Assembly: GCA_001931875.2 (NCBI GenBank)
Contig: MSJH02000823.1
Coordinates: 348,174-412,173 of the forward strand
Source of the DNA: Byssochlamys sp. IMV 00236
Lineage: Eukaryota > Ascomycota > Eurotiomycetes > Eurotiales > Thermoascaceae
Length of the DNA: 64,000 nucleotides
Reading direction: 5' to 3'
The position numbers and the translations under genes were made by a program. Positions 12,301 to 23,548 of the stretch are shown here, piece after piece; within the stretch, counting starts at the first letter, position 1, and every line of letters begins with the position of its first letter. Below the pieces are notes generated by a model. It saw only the letters and a list, made by a program, of their open reading frames with translations. It had not been told where the DNA came from and searched no databases.

Positions 12301-12810
12301 CCGACGCTGCAGCTCGTCCATCAAGTAATGCCTCTCCGTACTCCCCTGAGGGATTGTATGGGACGGTGGAAAATCCAAAGCAAAGAAGGATTCCAAGAAC
12401 GTCTCCTCCATCATCTCCCTCATCCGTTCCGCATGAGCTGGCGGCACTCCCACTTCCTCCATCAACTGGTCGCGGGTCGCCAGAAGCGACGGCAACAGCC
12501 CGCTCTCCACGCGCCTTCCATCTTCTGTCTCTATCCTGAACGTGCCGTATACTCCGTTTTGTCGCTCGAGCTGCTCGAGATGGCTGATGGCTCTGAACGA
12601 GGGAGTGTCCACGATCTCCTCGTCAAAGTCATGGCGTCGGTGGCGCCGGACAGCATTCCGACGGCGCAGGGACGTATGCGAGCTATTCGAAGCGATGAAG
12701 TTGCTATGGATGTAGAAGAGAGCATAGGCGGCTGTGACGCCGGTCAGCAGGTAAAGGACCGGCCGGTATCGCGACAGCGACACAGGTCCAGACGCCGCCA
12801 ACTCAGACAT
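9337..12810 (-). CDS. EF-hand and ZZ-zinc-finger membrane protein, 1157 aa
   Basis: One uninterrupted exon from the ATG at 12810. There is an N-terminal membrane segment at residues 17-35. A ZZ-type zinc finger lies at about 276-320, with paired CxxC motifs (CNSC, CANC, CETC) and a terminal His. Two EF-hands follow: DTNGDNLIGFEE near 423-434 and DIDRDGYVERKD near 459-470, both with good calcium-ligand spacing (D-x-N/D-x-D-x-hydrophobic-x-x-E/D). The C-terminal half is low-complexity: acidic runs (about 600-640), a charged and probably coiled-coil segment near 830-880, and Pro/Ser/Gln-rich tracts to the end. Conserved architecture in filamentous ascomycetes; likely a calcium-responsive, membrane-tethered scaffold, but no reaction can be assigned. 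Several long plus-strand frames here are antisense shadows. Confidence 0.88.
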   Translation of the reverse strand: MSELAASGPVSLSRYRPVLYLLTGVTAAYALFYIHSNFIASNSSHTSLRRRNAVRRHRRHDFDEEIVDTPSFRAISHLEQLERQNGVYGTFRIETEDGRRVESGLLPSLLATRDQLMEEVGVPPAHAERMREMMEETFLESFFALDFPPSHTIPQGSTERHYLMDELQRRGISRMGITRALERYNADSNFGDDLRRRRQNGERVTLATSSGAELTAPMRNLDGGETTMDDQSVFSWRDGNDDSSPTSEGQNLLNLLYHIAEDQARRDGYIHRGVTCNSCGAMPIQGIRYRCANCIDYDLCETCEAMQVHIKTHLFYKVRIPAPFLGNPRQSQPVWYPGKPMMLPRSLPRPLAKRLIKETNFENTELDALWDQFRCLANVEWLEDPNKLCMAIDRKTFDRCFVPNTSIRPPPPSLIYDRMFAFYDTNGDNLIGFEEFLKGLASFNNKSQDERMKRIFNGYDIDRDGYVERKDFLRMFRAYYALSRELTRDMVAGMEDDFLEGGARDVVLGSQPISSAFPGSIPSGEASRTGEGKRTNLEGDMEIIDDQGVLRQDGTDTGDRNGIIGDAAVREQFGRVRPVFPSMVRLSSSAAPHQSPPTVASATETEDEGDEDDDEEGSSDEDGSSSSVNSDQWPPAEHILEEDIVSALGAFVPIQEVTDQVDRARIGNAVYQRMHDEDQRRVDEARTHGIHERWRRRAFYTDEEDGATPPEGYQESDFDSLSDDDDVEESQPELSSRLPFTRSRSSSKVRFQDDLVDDYDIRSNPSTSSRSVPVGERWGGFEIPEVEKDAGKEILYQVTQQGLNELLDYLFKAKEDLLMEARRTRAERKRWAREIELIEHMDPKKQFNRKQDQAADENNEGEAHDERSLQQRIAEKPLDELLQVAGYSVTPSSPELEGPQPVLAPPSSEPVGGDDDDVRPVHLRAPSDEELPEPAIPQPPQPDPTLPQNRPDGRDIEQFPPPPVTPDASIGGDYFQLDDSPRDPTLPQYRPNEEDEQQRRPHLCFREELSYASAPSTARTLDTPSSYSSLSSAQPQQQLPLRLRLQPNGTPSLPAPRSPASSSAEAEATAPKSSPSFKQPIHSSHTSPTIRPRQPPLRTPSPQTLARWALLNQVEREAKERGGSGAKLNFEEFSRKMNADRGRRLGFVSSWIEMASF

Positions 12811-13639
12811 GGCGCGTAGATTGTTAGCAGTGCGAAGGGACGACCGTTGCTGGACTCATGGTCGGGAACGACTCTTGCAGAAGATGCTCAAATTCCAAGT
12901 TCAAGCCAGCTGTGAGCTGGTGCGCAAGGTGCTCAAGCTTTGTGTTTCGAAGATCTGATAATTCTTAGATTCGAGGCTCGGAGTTTCACTGGGCGGAAAG
13001 TTTCATGGGCGTCCGGGGAAGGTCGACGGGGAGCTCAGGCCACCTGGTGTTCGCTGCGGTTAAAAATAATATGCTAGATATTTAACTAGTTAGTTAAATA
13101 GCAAATGCAGCTCAACAAAGGCCAACTGATTTGTCAGAAATGGCAGAAGCTTTCATATTTAGAAGGGGCGAAGAGAAACTAATCAAGGAACATTGGCTTT
13201 ATTGTAATTGGACAGTGTCTCTGCTGTTTCATTCTGTTTCTCCAACTTTGGATTCCTTACATGGGACAGACTCTACATTATCTCTTCTCTGCTATCAGTT
13301 CTACAGTTAACTGAACACAAAGGGACTTTGAAAGGCATGCAATTCCAACATGATCATAGAGATCTCTACACATCGTCTAATAATCTCGAAGACGCAGGAC
13401 AAACTATCAATACGCAACAAACTCGATGGAGCAAAATCAAGACACTATTATATCCCATCCAGTATCCGATTCTTGGTGATATCACCTTCAGCCTATTTAT
13501 CTAACTTTACAGGGGAATGCAGGCATACACGCCAGTGACAGATTGGAGAAAAGCAAATGTTCATCACCCGGATTCGTGACGATGTAATAAACAACAGGAT
13601 TTCTGGTTCTTATTATGAACCCCCCAAAATAAAAAAAAA
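12811..13639. other. Intergenic between two minus-strand genes
   Basis: Holds the promoter of the EF-hand/ZZ gene and the 3' region of prp17, including an A-rich stretch at about 13626-13639. No gene supported; the small plus-strand frames at 13208-13538 lack motifs. Confidence 0.5.
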
Positions 13640-15467
13640 TCAATCCCAGTATTTGATGACTCCTTCCAGACCACCCGTAGCGACCTTACTCGTCTCCTGT
13701 GGATGCCAGTCAACACAGGTGACAGCCTGGCCTTCTTTCCCTCCGGCTTGGATCTTGTGATACATCTTGCCCGTCTTCCAGTCCCAGAAACACACGTAGC
13801 CACCGCTATCTCCAGAGGTGACAAACTGGCCATCTGGCGAGATCGACACATCGATCGCATATCCGGCATTGTTATGTCCGCGGAAACTCTTCTTGCGGTT
13901 CTGGCGGAACTTGTCGGTCGATGCGTAGACGACAATCTGGTTATCTCCAGATTGGAAGGCGACATATTTTCCGTTGGGGTGTGGTGCTGCACGCACGAGA
14001 GCGTACATATAAGGCTCGGCGATGAACTTGATTGGGACAGGGATATTGTACTCCCAAGCACGCAAGGATTTGTCATCAGAGGTGGATATGAAGCGCCGAT
14101 TCTGGTCAACGAATGTGATCGTGTTGATGGCGGCAAGGTGATGATCGTATTCCTGGACGAGCTCGCCCGATCGTGTATCGAATTGAACAATCTTCTTGTC
14201 CGACATACCGGCAAGAAACTCGTGCGAGTGTTCAGGATCGGGGTTGAATCGGATAACATGGGGTGTCTTTCCTGTTGAGAAGCGTCCCAAGCACTTGCCG
14301 TATTCCGTATCCCAGAGCTTGATCTGTCTATCATACGAAGCGGTAAGGAACGTTGTGCCTGTCGGGTGGAAATTCGTATCCGTGATCGCCTTAGAATGAC
14401 CAGAGAATGTTCGCAGCAGCTCCCGCGAGTGATAAACATCCCATAGCTTCGCCTTTCCATCTGCAGCCGAAGACAGCAATAGGTGACCCGAATTGGGGAA
14501 GAAGCGCAAGGATGTGATAGCCTTTGTATGAGACTTGTAGGTATGGATAAGCTTCTTCGGCACGTAGTTTTTGACACTCCCAGGCTCTTTCTTCAGATCG
14601 ACATCCAGATCCTGCGGGACATGCATATACGTCCTTCCCAAATAATCGAACTGTTCAGAACCGTGGAACTCTGTTGTCTCCGTCTGCGACGAGTCATCAT
14701 GGTAATCCGTTGCCTCTTTGGGAATAGGAGCAGCATCTGTCAGAGCAAGCGATTCCTCGACGTATTCCTCGTCACTAGCTAGCTCCTGGCCAGCCTCTGC
14801 AGCTTCTTCTTCATAGACCTGGTCGTCGTCGACGTACTTGGCCCACGGACCCAGATAGGCGCCCTCTCCTTCGACGATGCTCGGATCGCCCCTCTTCTGC
14901 CTCTTAGCTCGCAAGGCTGCAGAGACCTCTTTCGAGGGCTTCATCTGCACCACGTCTTTCCCGCCATGTTGCGCGGCACTCTCAAGGCTTCCAACAAACT
15001 GGCCTGGCCTCGTCGGGTCGCGCGTGTAGCCCAAACTCTGAAATGTCCGGTGCTGCTCACGGAAAGTCGCCTCACTGATCGCAGTTTCTTCGGCATGCCC
15101 AGTCGGTACGTTCTTGCGCTTGAGGCCGTTGCCCGACCCAGCTGGTCGAAAAGGGTTCGCAGGCCCCTGAGACGGCCGAGATAGATCATCGTATGTCGCG
15201 TTATAAGTCAGGGCTTGTGATGACGTATTGGCGAGCATCATCTGCATGTGCGCTTGATCCTGCAGAGTCTGTTAGATATCATCACATATACACCGTGCCG
15301 GCTCCCAAATGATCTCGCAGGGGACTCGTTCTAGGAGCTGGGGACCAAACCTCTACGTTGACATCTGGCGCCGCGACAACTTTGGTCGCTGCTGTTACCG
15401 CCGGAACGGACTTCTTGACTTCATCGTCACTGGACGAGTCATAATCGGCTCCCAGTAAAGAAGCCAT
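13640..15467 (-). CDS. prp17: Pre-mRNA splicing factor Prp17/Cdc40 (WD40)
   Basis: Two exons, 15467..15351 and 15259..13640, joined by a 91-bp intron with a GTTTGG donor and CTAAC branch 14 nt from the CAG; 578 residues. The N-terminus (MASLLGADYDSSSDDE) is the usual acidic start of this family, and the conserved block with LTYNATYDDLSRP and GPANPF follows at about residues 55-80. The C-terminal half (about 285-578) is a seven-blade WD40 propeller with repeated GH...D...WD units, ending in VIKYWD at the stop codon, as in known Prp17 proteins. Prp17 joins the spliceosome for the second catalytic step. The donor GTTTGG is less common than GTAAGT; it was chosen because it restores phase and homology, so the exon 1 border is the least certain point. 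Confidence 0.93.
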
Positions 15468-16249
15468 GATCTGCGAATGAATATGCGACGCAGCTCGCCG
15501 TTATTGCAAAGTGCGACGAGGACGAGAGGGAGCGCTGTTGATCTCCGATCGAAAGCTTCGCCGCCAAGCAAAGCAGATCCCAGAATGTAATTTACGGTTG
15601 CCACCAAGTCGCCCAAGCGCAAATAGCACGCGCTCCACCGCCATGACGTTAATCCAATCCAAGCTGTTGAGAGAGCTCAGAAGAGTCGATCGCCACGTGG
15701 GAGAAGAGCAGGATGACCGTTTCTGTAAGGCTCAATACATAGCTTTATAGCTACAAATACAACATTACAATTTGAAGTACAGCGGAGCAAGAGGGTATCG
15801 TAGAGACTTCGTTACCAAGCCGATTGGGTGGTATATACAAATAATAAGTAAACAGAACTTTACATTCGTGAGCGCATGGCTGCAGTCTTCCAGATCCATC
15901 TTGCACTGACATATATCATTAGTCCCAGCGCCAGTGAGACACAGTCAAACACCAAGCAATGTCCGCAAACCCTGTCCCTCCTCGGATTTCATCCTTCACT
16001 CGTACACATCCCCTGTATGTTGATCATACCATCTCCCCCTCCACACGCGATTCTCTCACTGTCTCCAGCGTGCAAATATCACCGGTATCAGCGGGAGAGT
16101 CCAGCTAACACCCTAGCCTCTGGGCTGTGTAAAACCCCAGAGTCCATGTTGAAACCACCTTCTGCCTTTCACTCGATCGAAGAACCGGGAGACAGAGAAT
16201 CTCAGCCAGTACAACCAGTATGCATCTCATCCGTTGTTCAATGAGGCAT
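15468..16249. other. Intergenic upstream of prp17
   Basis: Promoter side of prp17 and 3' side of erv14. A 122-residue plus-strand frame at 15876-16244 has no motif and is not called. No repeat or RNA gene seen. Confidence 0.5.
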
Positions 16250-16955
16250 TTACTCCGACTCGTCCCGGATCAGAGCGACGATCATGCTGTATAGGTAGAA
16301 GAAGAACATCAAGAGGTGGAAGCCCAGCTTGATGAAGGATTCCTGGAGCAAGTATTAGTATTAGAGAACCCAAGAGAATCCGCCACCTATTAGTACTAGC
16401 TTACCTTCTTGTGCACATTCAGCTTTCGGAAGATCTCCGTCGCATCCAACAGATGCTGGTTGTCGTAGATCCTGTGTAGAAGGCATCGGTTAGCTTCACC
16501 ATCTCCGATAGATCAACCCATATGCAGTTTCCGACAGCGAAACCATACTTCTTTGCGTTGAAAGCCAACAGTGGCAGGTTCAGAATGATAGCCAGCCAGT
16601 AACCGTTGATAACGAAGAGTAGTGTCAGGAAAGCGTGAACCGCGGCCTCGGGGACGATGTAAGCGTTCAGGCGGTTGCAGAGGTCAATGGGGTTGATGTA
16701 GTCGCTATATCAGTCGAGTCAGCTCGTAAGTTCCATTTTCACGAATTTGGGCATGGTGATAATGGAGGTTCATTTCCACGAGCGCACACCATGGCAAATC
16801 GCGATGGGCGCGTGTCATCAATGACCCCCAGAAGCACCGCAATCGCGTACTAACCATTCCAAATCGCTGTACATGATGGTGAAGAAAACCTGCAGAAATA
16901 GGTTGACGGCGTTGATGAGCACCGCCAGAAGGTAAAGCCACGCTTCGCCCGACAT
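16250..16955 (-). CDS. erv14: COPII cargo receptor Erv14 (cornichon family)
   Basis: Four exons: 16955..16855, 16704..16549, 16471..16405 and 16342..16250, giving exactly 138 residues, the usual length for fungal Erv14. Three hydrophobic segments are visible (about residues 5-27, 54-75 and 114-132). Family-specific residues include [14 protein letters not shown] just after the first helix and the [20 protein letters not shown] region before the last. Cornichon proteins sit in ER and COPII vesicle membranes and help selected integral membrane proteins leave the ER. The four short exons and their phases (2, 2, 0) keep the frame exactly, so the model is firm. Confidence 0.96.
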
Positions 16956-17896
16956 GATTGTGGAGAGACCTCTTTTTCTCGAAGTTGGAGAGTCAGATGC
17001 AAGAAACCGTATGTATGTAATTAATTGTATGCACTCGGGAAGTGCGACCACGCTGCGAGACCGTTGCTCAAGAACAAACGGAGGTGTGACGTGCGCTCAA
17101 CTGGTTTTCACGAGACTGGCGACAGCGGCTATTGAGCAGCAGAGCGTACGGACTAAAGGACAAGGCGATACTGTGATTAAGAAACAGAGTATAGCAGCCG
17201 GGTGCCGACTGGAGATGAAGAGATTAAGGCGAGGTAGGAGGGCGTGGACTGGATCGAGGTGAGCTGGACAGTTGTGGACGTGATGCTTGTCCAAGTTGAC
17301 AGCGACGGTGAACTTCAGGTCTGTGCTGGCCCGGGCGTCTTAGCTTTCTGCTAGTGGGGGACAACCGCGGAGGCTCACTCCGGAAGCGGAGATGGCAGTC
17401 GAGAATCTACAGAGATAAGGATTACATATGCTCCTTGGTTAACTACTCGTCTTGTCGAAAGCCATAGTCTCCTCAACTGGCTTTATTATTATTACATATG
17501 AGTCGGGCAAGCTATCCTCCGCTTCCGTCTTTGGTCATTTACCGTCGAACTACTTCTCTTGCGTTCTACAGTATACCTGTCATCACTACTGAGCCATCCG
17601 AAAACCATCCTGCTTGAAGTCTACATTGAAATGCAAGCCATCGTGGTCGTAGCTGATACACTTTCAATCAAGTCCTAAGGTCACAAATAAAGGGAGTACT
17701 TCACATATATAGACATGATGCTAATCCCACGTTGAAAACGAGGGACGGTAACGACAAGTTTGCTCATAAACACAGCGCGTCGACGGGTCCTCATAATCAT
17801 CGACCACAAACGCCAGATAACAGAGTGGAAAGTTGGTACTCTGTTCCAAATTTCAGAGCACGTCGAAATATCATAGTGACTCGTAAGCCGCGCTGA
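16956..17896. other. Intergenic between erv14 and the ABC transporter gene
   Basis: About 940 bp: promoter of erv14 and 3' region of adp1, both minus strand. Two small open frames on either strand have no motif. Nothing else seen. Confidence 0.5.
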
Positions 17897-20800
17897 TCAC
17901 CTCCTTTCTACAAGAAGAACGTGCATCGCTGTATACGCGATTACGATAAAGGCGCCCGAAATGATAGCCAGCCCAATCACATCATTCCAGAGAGCCAAAG
18001 TGTCAAAACCAAAGGCACTCAGAATCGATGCACCGGGAACTTCGATATCGAGACCGTACTTATGATCGATCAATGTCAGGTATGTCACTTCGTTGACTAT
18101 AAGAGCTTCGAATCCATAGTGGAAAATAGACAGCTACACATATCAGCATCCAAACATTATCAAAATCGGAATCGTAGTCCCGGGTTGCAGAAAACTTACC
18201 GTTTGCAACCAGAGAGCGGCCTTGGGGATGGCGTCATGGTTCAGAAGCAGGCCAGCAAACAACAAGCTGAAAAGCATGACCAAGCTCCCTATCAGATTGG
18301 CAACGCCTCCATCCCGGAAGACTATACCGATGAAAAGACAGATGCCGGCTGCTGCCAGATTGAAAAGAACAAGAATCAGGATGAATTTCAGGAACTCAGG
18401 CCATGCGGGAATCAGCCCGGTCATTGGATATACGATAATACCCATGATGATAGGCGGGATGAGTCTCAGAGGCACTATATCGAAAAGGACCTTGGCGGCG
18501 AAGTAGGTCACCGGGTGGTAGTAGCCATTGGCGCGCTCACGCACAAACAACAGACGCTCGGAGGAGAACACAGTGAGACTGGTCAGAGTACTGAATCCAA
18601 AGAGGGCCAGGATAAAGAAGAACAGGCCCAAGCGGTTCTGGAAACCCTTGATATCATCCGTCAGGCCGTAGAAGAGGTATCCGCACAGTACTGCAAGAAG
18701 AATAGAAATCGCATAGTGCGTCAACATGAGCATGGGATTCCGGTATAGATTGCGCCACGTGCGCTGAGAGAGGATCACAAATTGCTGCAGGAGACCAATC
18801 CTCTTATAACCTCTCATCTGGTGCGAAGGCGTCCGATGTAGATCCGCCGATCCATTAGCCGTAGTCGCACCTTGAACAGCAGTTGCGATCTCATCATGGA
18901 CGGAACGAGCAACATCAGAGTTGGCATAGCTTGCAACAAGGATGTCGAGATCTGTACTAGAACCTGGAGCAGCTGGTAGAAGCTGGTCCGGATCTTCTGA
19001 CTGCTGAGGCCGGTTCTGACGAGAAAGACGAAGCCATTGTTGGGTGTTCTCTGGCCCAGAATCCAGGGTTGCATCCTCCTCATCGGTCTTCGGAGTGGGG
19101 GGAGCTTCCGTATCCTTCTTCCTGCTGTAAAGCTGTCTGTCCTGCTTCTGTTTCAATGATTGCCGTCGTTTATTCTTAGGCCGACCTAAGTCTTGCGGAT
19201 TCCTCAGGGTGTCATCAAAGCTGGCGTTTGACGCACTGGCAATAGACTTGACAGCCCGCAGGCTGCTTGACGCAGTTTTTAAGTGGTCCGAGTGGGTAAA
19301 CAAGCCGAGAGGTTCTTCGTCGATAGGCGATCTCGGAATACTGGCGTGCATCGTGAGATCGACAAGGTAGTCCGCAATGTTGAATCCAGGGGGGCAGGAG
19401 TATCCGACATTATCGAAGTATTGCTGGCAGCTAGAGAATGGGCCTGAATAGACAGTCTTCCCTTTGGCAAGCAGAATAAGGCGATCAAATAGAGCTACAA
19501 TGTTGGAGCGTGGCTGGTGAATAGTAAATATCACGGTACGATTATAAGTCTTCGCCAATGTCACCAGAGACTCCACCACATTAAAAGCGTTGTATGCGTC
19601 CTGTGTCGCGATTAGCATGTGCTTGCGGTAGTCAAAAAAAACGTGAGAGCGAACTTACAAGTCCACTAGTAGGCTCGTCCAGGAAAAGAATACTGGGGCT
19701 CGTAACAAGTTCACAGGCGATGCCAACTCTGCGCTTCTCGCCCCCGGAAATGCCGCGGCCTTTGCCCTCCTCAGACCCAATCAGCTGATCCCTAATGTGG
19801 TAGATCCCAAGCTGTTTCTCAACTTCGATCACTTTCTGTTCTTTAGTGTATCTGCTCATGTCCTTGGGTAGCCGTAGGAGGGCGCTGATCAAGATAGTCT
19901 CATGCACGGTCAGAGTCGGAAGCATCGTGTCTTCCTGGTCCACAAAACCGATGAGATTCTTGAAGTCATTGTCGCTTATTTTCTCTCCGTTGACATAAAA
20001 GTCACCACGGACAACACCCCGCTTATTCTTTCTGGCTAAGATGTCGAGGAACGTTGTCTTTCCGGCTCCGGATGCGCCCATGATGGCTGTAATCTGTCCC
20101 GGTTGAGCTGCACCCTGAATCTCAGAGAGGATCTCCTTTCCATTTAGATAGTAGGACACGTTCTCAAAGTGAAGGGCCGCGGGTTTATGATCGGCGAGAA
20201 GTCTAGCATCTTCATCATCCGACTCCTCTGAAAGTCGAATAGCACCGTATTTCTGGTACGCCGCGCGTCGGGACAGATACCATACTCCGAGGATGACAGC
20301 CACGACGAAAAGAGCACATCCAGCGATGACACCGGCAATGAGGGGTGTGTTAATCTTCTTAACCGGACGCTCGTATCCAGGAACATCAGTCTTGTAGAGA
20401 CATTCGCCGGACTGGCAATTCAGCGTAATGGACTCGTCTCCAAAGACGCTCTTGATGAGATCATTCATCGCCGGTTCCTGGAATTTACTTCCGTCCTTGT
20501 CACTACCATCAACAGTGGAGAGTGTAGAGAAAGATGCCGGGCCTCGGATGCTCTCTTCCAAAAATTCGCCAATGTCGATCGATCCCTCTTCGCCACACAG
20601 CATACGTCCGGGGATACACTTGCACTGGATGTTCTCGCACTTGTAGTGGGTTTCATTGCGGTAATAGTCAGCTTCGATACTGAAGTCGCAGGTGTCTAGA
20701 GCGCAATAGAATGACTCCCTCTGGTCGACCCAAACTGCGAGATAATGTTAGCTATGTATAATAAGGTATACTAAAGGATGCAAACTCCACACGTACACTG

Positions 20801-21346
20801 GAAGTTACAGGTATGCTCCTCTGTTTCACACGAGAAGGTTACTTGGGGTTTCCGTTCCTTTAGTTGGTCCAGGATCTTCCTGTTTGTGACATCGCACATC
20901 TGGTAGTTCTCGTTCACGACCAGACCTTGCTTGTAACACACAGCCCCTTCGCCATCTGGCATCAGCGCATTGCATGCATCGTCCGTCTGGCACACATTGC
21001 AATTGATGCCGCCCCAACCATCCTTACAGTTGCAGTATCTGTCCTGTCGTGGCGCTCTGTTTAGCCCGTCCGCAAGGGAACCGCAGGTCGGTTCCGAACA
21101 ATCATCGCCTCCAAAGCCGGGAGGACATGAACACTTGCCGGTGTACTGATTGCATGATGCGTACTGAGTACATTGGAAAGCGTCGAGCTGGCAGTTGAAA
21201 CAGGGCGGACACTCTGGTGGTCGATCATCATATACTGAAAGGAGGGGAGGAAGCAGATTGGGATTGGAGTAATTGCGCGATGCCGCAGCCGTGCCTGATG
21301 CGGAGAGGACAGCCAATATCCATGAGAGAGATGTCAGGTGCCGCAT
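17897..21346 (-). CDS. adp1: Adp1-type ABCG transporter with EGF-like N-terminus
   Basis: Four exons: 21346..20797, 20734..19659, 19600..18200 and 18133..17897, 1087 residues (yeast Adp1 is about 1050). Order: signal peptide; cysteine-rich EGF-like luminal region (about 45-340, e.g. [12 protein letters not shown]); first membrane helix near 330-355; ABC domain with Walker [10 protein letters not shown] near 405, signature ISGGEKRR near 515 and Walker [11 protein letters not shown] near 535; a long charged linker; six-helix ABC2 membrane domain; short tail. Exon 1 ends after CCAGT before GTACGT, which alone restores the conserved Phe-Trp-Val-Asp after the first cysteine-rich block. Half-size ABCG proteins of this group sit in internal membranes; the substrate is unknown. 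The gene is divergent from the aminotransferase gene, with an 851-bp shared upstream region. Confidence 0.93.
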
Positions 21347-22197
21347 TTTGCCTCAGTTTCGGAACAATGGAGGCAGAAGGATAGCAGCGCGCCGCTGGCG
21401 ATGGTCTCAAGCACTCGAGAGCGTTGTAGGCGGAAGAGTCGCTTCACTGCCGTAAAGACGTCGGACAATGCGAAGCTCGGGACACCATGGAGCTACCAAG
21501 GCAGGTACAGCCAAGAGATCAGGAGCTTCAGCACCGGCCAGGCCTGCTGGCGATGAATATCAAGTGAATACGCAGCGGCGGCGATGGTCTCGAGGTTGCA
21601 AGAGCTAGAAGACAGCACCGGATGGAGGGTTGGATGGTGTAGCACCGCAGACGGCCTGATCGTAGGTTACCTGATAGGCAGGTAGGATGGCAGATGATTA
21701 GTGCTCGCCGCGTGGCTGTGCTAGTTAATTAGTGGTTACTGGTCTTCGACACAGATTCCTGCAACCGGGGAACGCTGGACCAAAGAGACAAAAGGGGAGA
21801 CTATGAGATGACTGAATGACTGCTAGACATGTTTGAGGAATCGAGGTCGCAGGTTACGTAGGTTAGTTAGCTTGGTACAACTACCTAGTATATGCGGTGA
21901 CGGTTCCAAGTCCGGATGTGCCAACTGTCTGCCCTGGTAACGCCCGGTCTTGCCTGCGAGCCTGCGAGCCTGAGGGCCTGAAAGCCTGAGAGCCTGAGAG
22001 CCTGGGAGCCTGCGGGGTTAACGGGAGCGGGCCGGGCACGTGATGCGTTCCTCGCGATGTCCCGACAAGGGCGTCAGGGCATTCGGTATTCGTTCAAAAG
22101 CGCCCCCTCCGGCCCAAGCAACCAAAGATGACACCTATTCGTCTTCCTATACTGCAAGAACTTCTCCTGCAAGGCTGCCGTGTCAACAAGAGCGACC
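21347..22197. promoter_or_regulatory. Bidirectional upstream region of adp1 and the aminotransferase gene
   Basis: The only space for both promoters of two divergently transcribed genes. It contains an eight-copy 8-bp tandem repeat at 21952-22015 (separate entry). No supported coding region; small frames here lack motifs. Confidence 0.5.
21952..22015. repeat. Tandem repeat, eight copies of an 8-bp GCCTGMGA unit
   Basis: Eight consecutive 8-mers all begin GCCTG: GCCTGCGA twice, GCCTGAGG, GCCTGAAA, GCCTGAGA twice, GCCTGGGA, GCCTGCGG. Only the last three bases vary. It lies about 180 bp upstream of the aminotransferase start. Confidence 0.95.
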
Positions 22198-23548
22198 ATG
22201 GTTAAACTCGAAGCATTTGCCGTTGAGCAAGTATGTCCTTCTGTATTGTAGGAGCAATACAAGCTTCAATGTTCCCCGCACTCACTGACCCCGCTGCAAT
22301 AGTGGATGGACAAGTACGAGACGACAGCGAAGTACAACGTCGCGGAGACATGCAGCGCATCAATCTCGATAGACGACCTGAGGGAGATATCAGACGATAA
22401 ATCTACCAATCCATTGGCGCTGTCTACAAAGAAACTCACCTACGGTCCGATCCGTGGTTCAGACGAGTTGCGCCAGAATCTGGCTAACCTTTACTCGGTC
22501 AAAACACCATCTCCCCTACCTCGAGACCATATTCTCATCACTGCAGGAGCAATTCAAGCAAACTTTTTGCTTCTGTATACGCTGGTCGGACCAGGCGACC
22601 ATGTCATCTGTCATTATCCTACCTACCAACAGCTCTACGCCGTGCCAGAGTCTCTGGGAGCGGAGGTGAGTTTGTGGAAATCGAAAGAAGCAGACGGATG
22701 GAAATTAGACGTGAAGGAGCTGGAAGCGCTCATCAAACCGAACACGAAATTGATCATCCTCAAGTGAGTCTTGAATTCACCTCCCGCTCAGGCGAATACC
22801 TTCTAACGATCCATGTGTGTTCAGTAACCCCCAAAACCCAACCGGCGCCGTTATTCCCCGTTCGACTCTCGAGGAGATCGTTGAGATCGCTGGGTCTAAA
22901 TCTATCACCATACTCTCTGATGAAGTCTACCGACCTCTTTTTCATTCCATCAGCCCTGCCGATAAAGAATTCCCGCCCTCGATACTGTCCCTGGGGTACG
23001 AGAATACTGTGGCTACCGGCTCTCTGTCCAAAGCGTATGCGTTGGCGGGGATCCGTGTGGGATGGATCGCATCACGCAGCAAGACTATTATCGAAGCCTG
23101 TGCTTCCACAAGAGACTATACTACCATCTCGGTCAGCCAGATAGATGATGCAGTTGCGCGTTTCGCCCTGGCTCCAGACTGCGTGAGCAATCTCCTGCAG
23201 CGGAACATTGGCCTAGCAAAAAAGAACTTGGCCCTACTAGAAGCCTTTGTCGAATCTCACCGCTGGGCGTGCGACTGGGTTAAGCCTGTGGCAGGCACAA
23301 CCGCCTTTGTCCGCTTCAATAAAATGGGAAAGCCAGTAGATGATGTCGCATTCTGCGAGATGCTGCTGGAGCGTACCGGAGTCATGTTCGTGCCCGGTAG
23401 CGCATGTTTTGGCCAGGGAGAAGATTTCAAGGGCTACGTCCGGATTGGCTTCGTGCCAGAAACGCAGGTGCTGGAACAGGGACTAGAAGCTTTGAAAGCT
23501 TTTCTAGAAGATGGATACGAGGATGTTCCTGTGCTGAAGAAAAAATAG
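22198..23548 (+). CDS. PLP-dependent aminotransferase, class I/II (fold type I)
   Basis: Three exons: 22198..22230, 22303..22763 and 22825..23548, 405 residues. A tiny first exon (11 codons) is followed by a conserved aminotransferase body: YGPIRGSDELRQNL near 54-67, the glycine-rich TAGAIQANFLLL near 85, NNPQNPTGAVIP near 164-175, SDEVYRPLF near 197 and the PLP-lysine segment SLSKAYALAGIRVGW near 228-242, in which the Lys would form the Schiff base. The C-terminal small domain has VPGSACFG and an Arg in YVRIGF for the substrate carboxylate. This is a complete and apparently functional enzyme. The substrate cannot be told; the overall pattern is closer to the bacterial and fungal capreomycidine-synthase/MalY-like branch than to aspartate aminotransferase, by memory of the families only. 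Confidence 0.88.

Noticed and set aside
11278..12819. Two long plus-strand frames (255 and 252 codons) opposite the EF-hand/ZZ gene
   Set aside because: They are antisense shadows of a well-supported gene; no motifs, and codon bias of the sense strand explains their openness.
13703..14278. 191-codon plus-strand frame opposite prp17
   Set aside because: Antisense to WD40 repeats, no independent support.
17921..18748. 275-codon plus-strand frame opposite adp1
   Set aside because: Antisense to the ABC2 membrane domain; composition is Gln/His/Lys-rich with no family pattern, as expected from reverse reading of hydrophobic codons.
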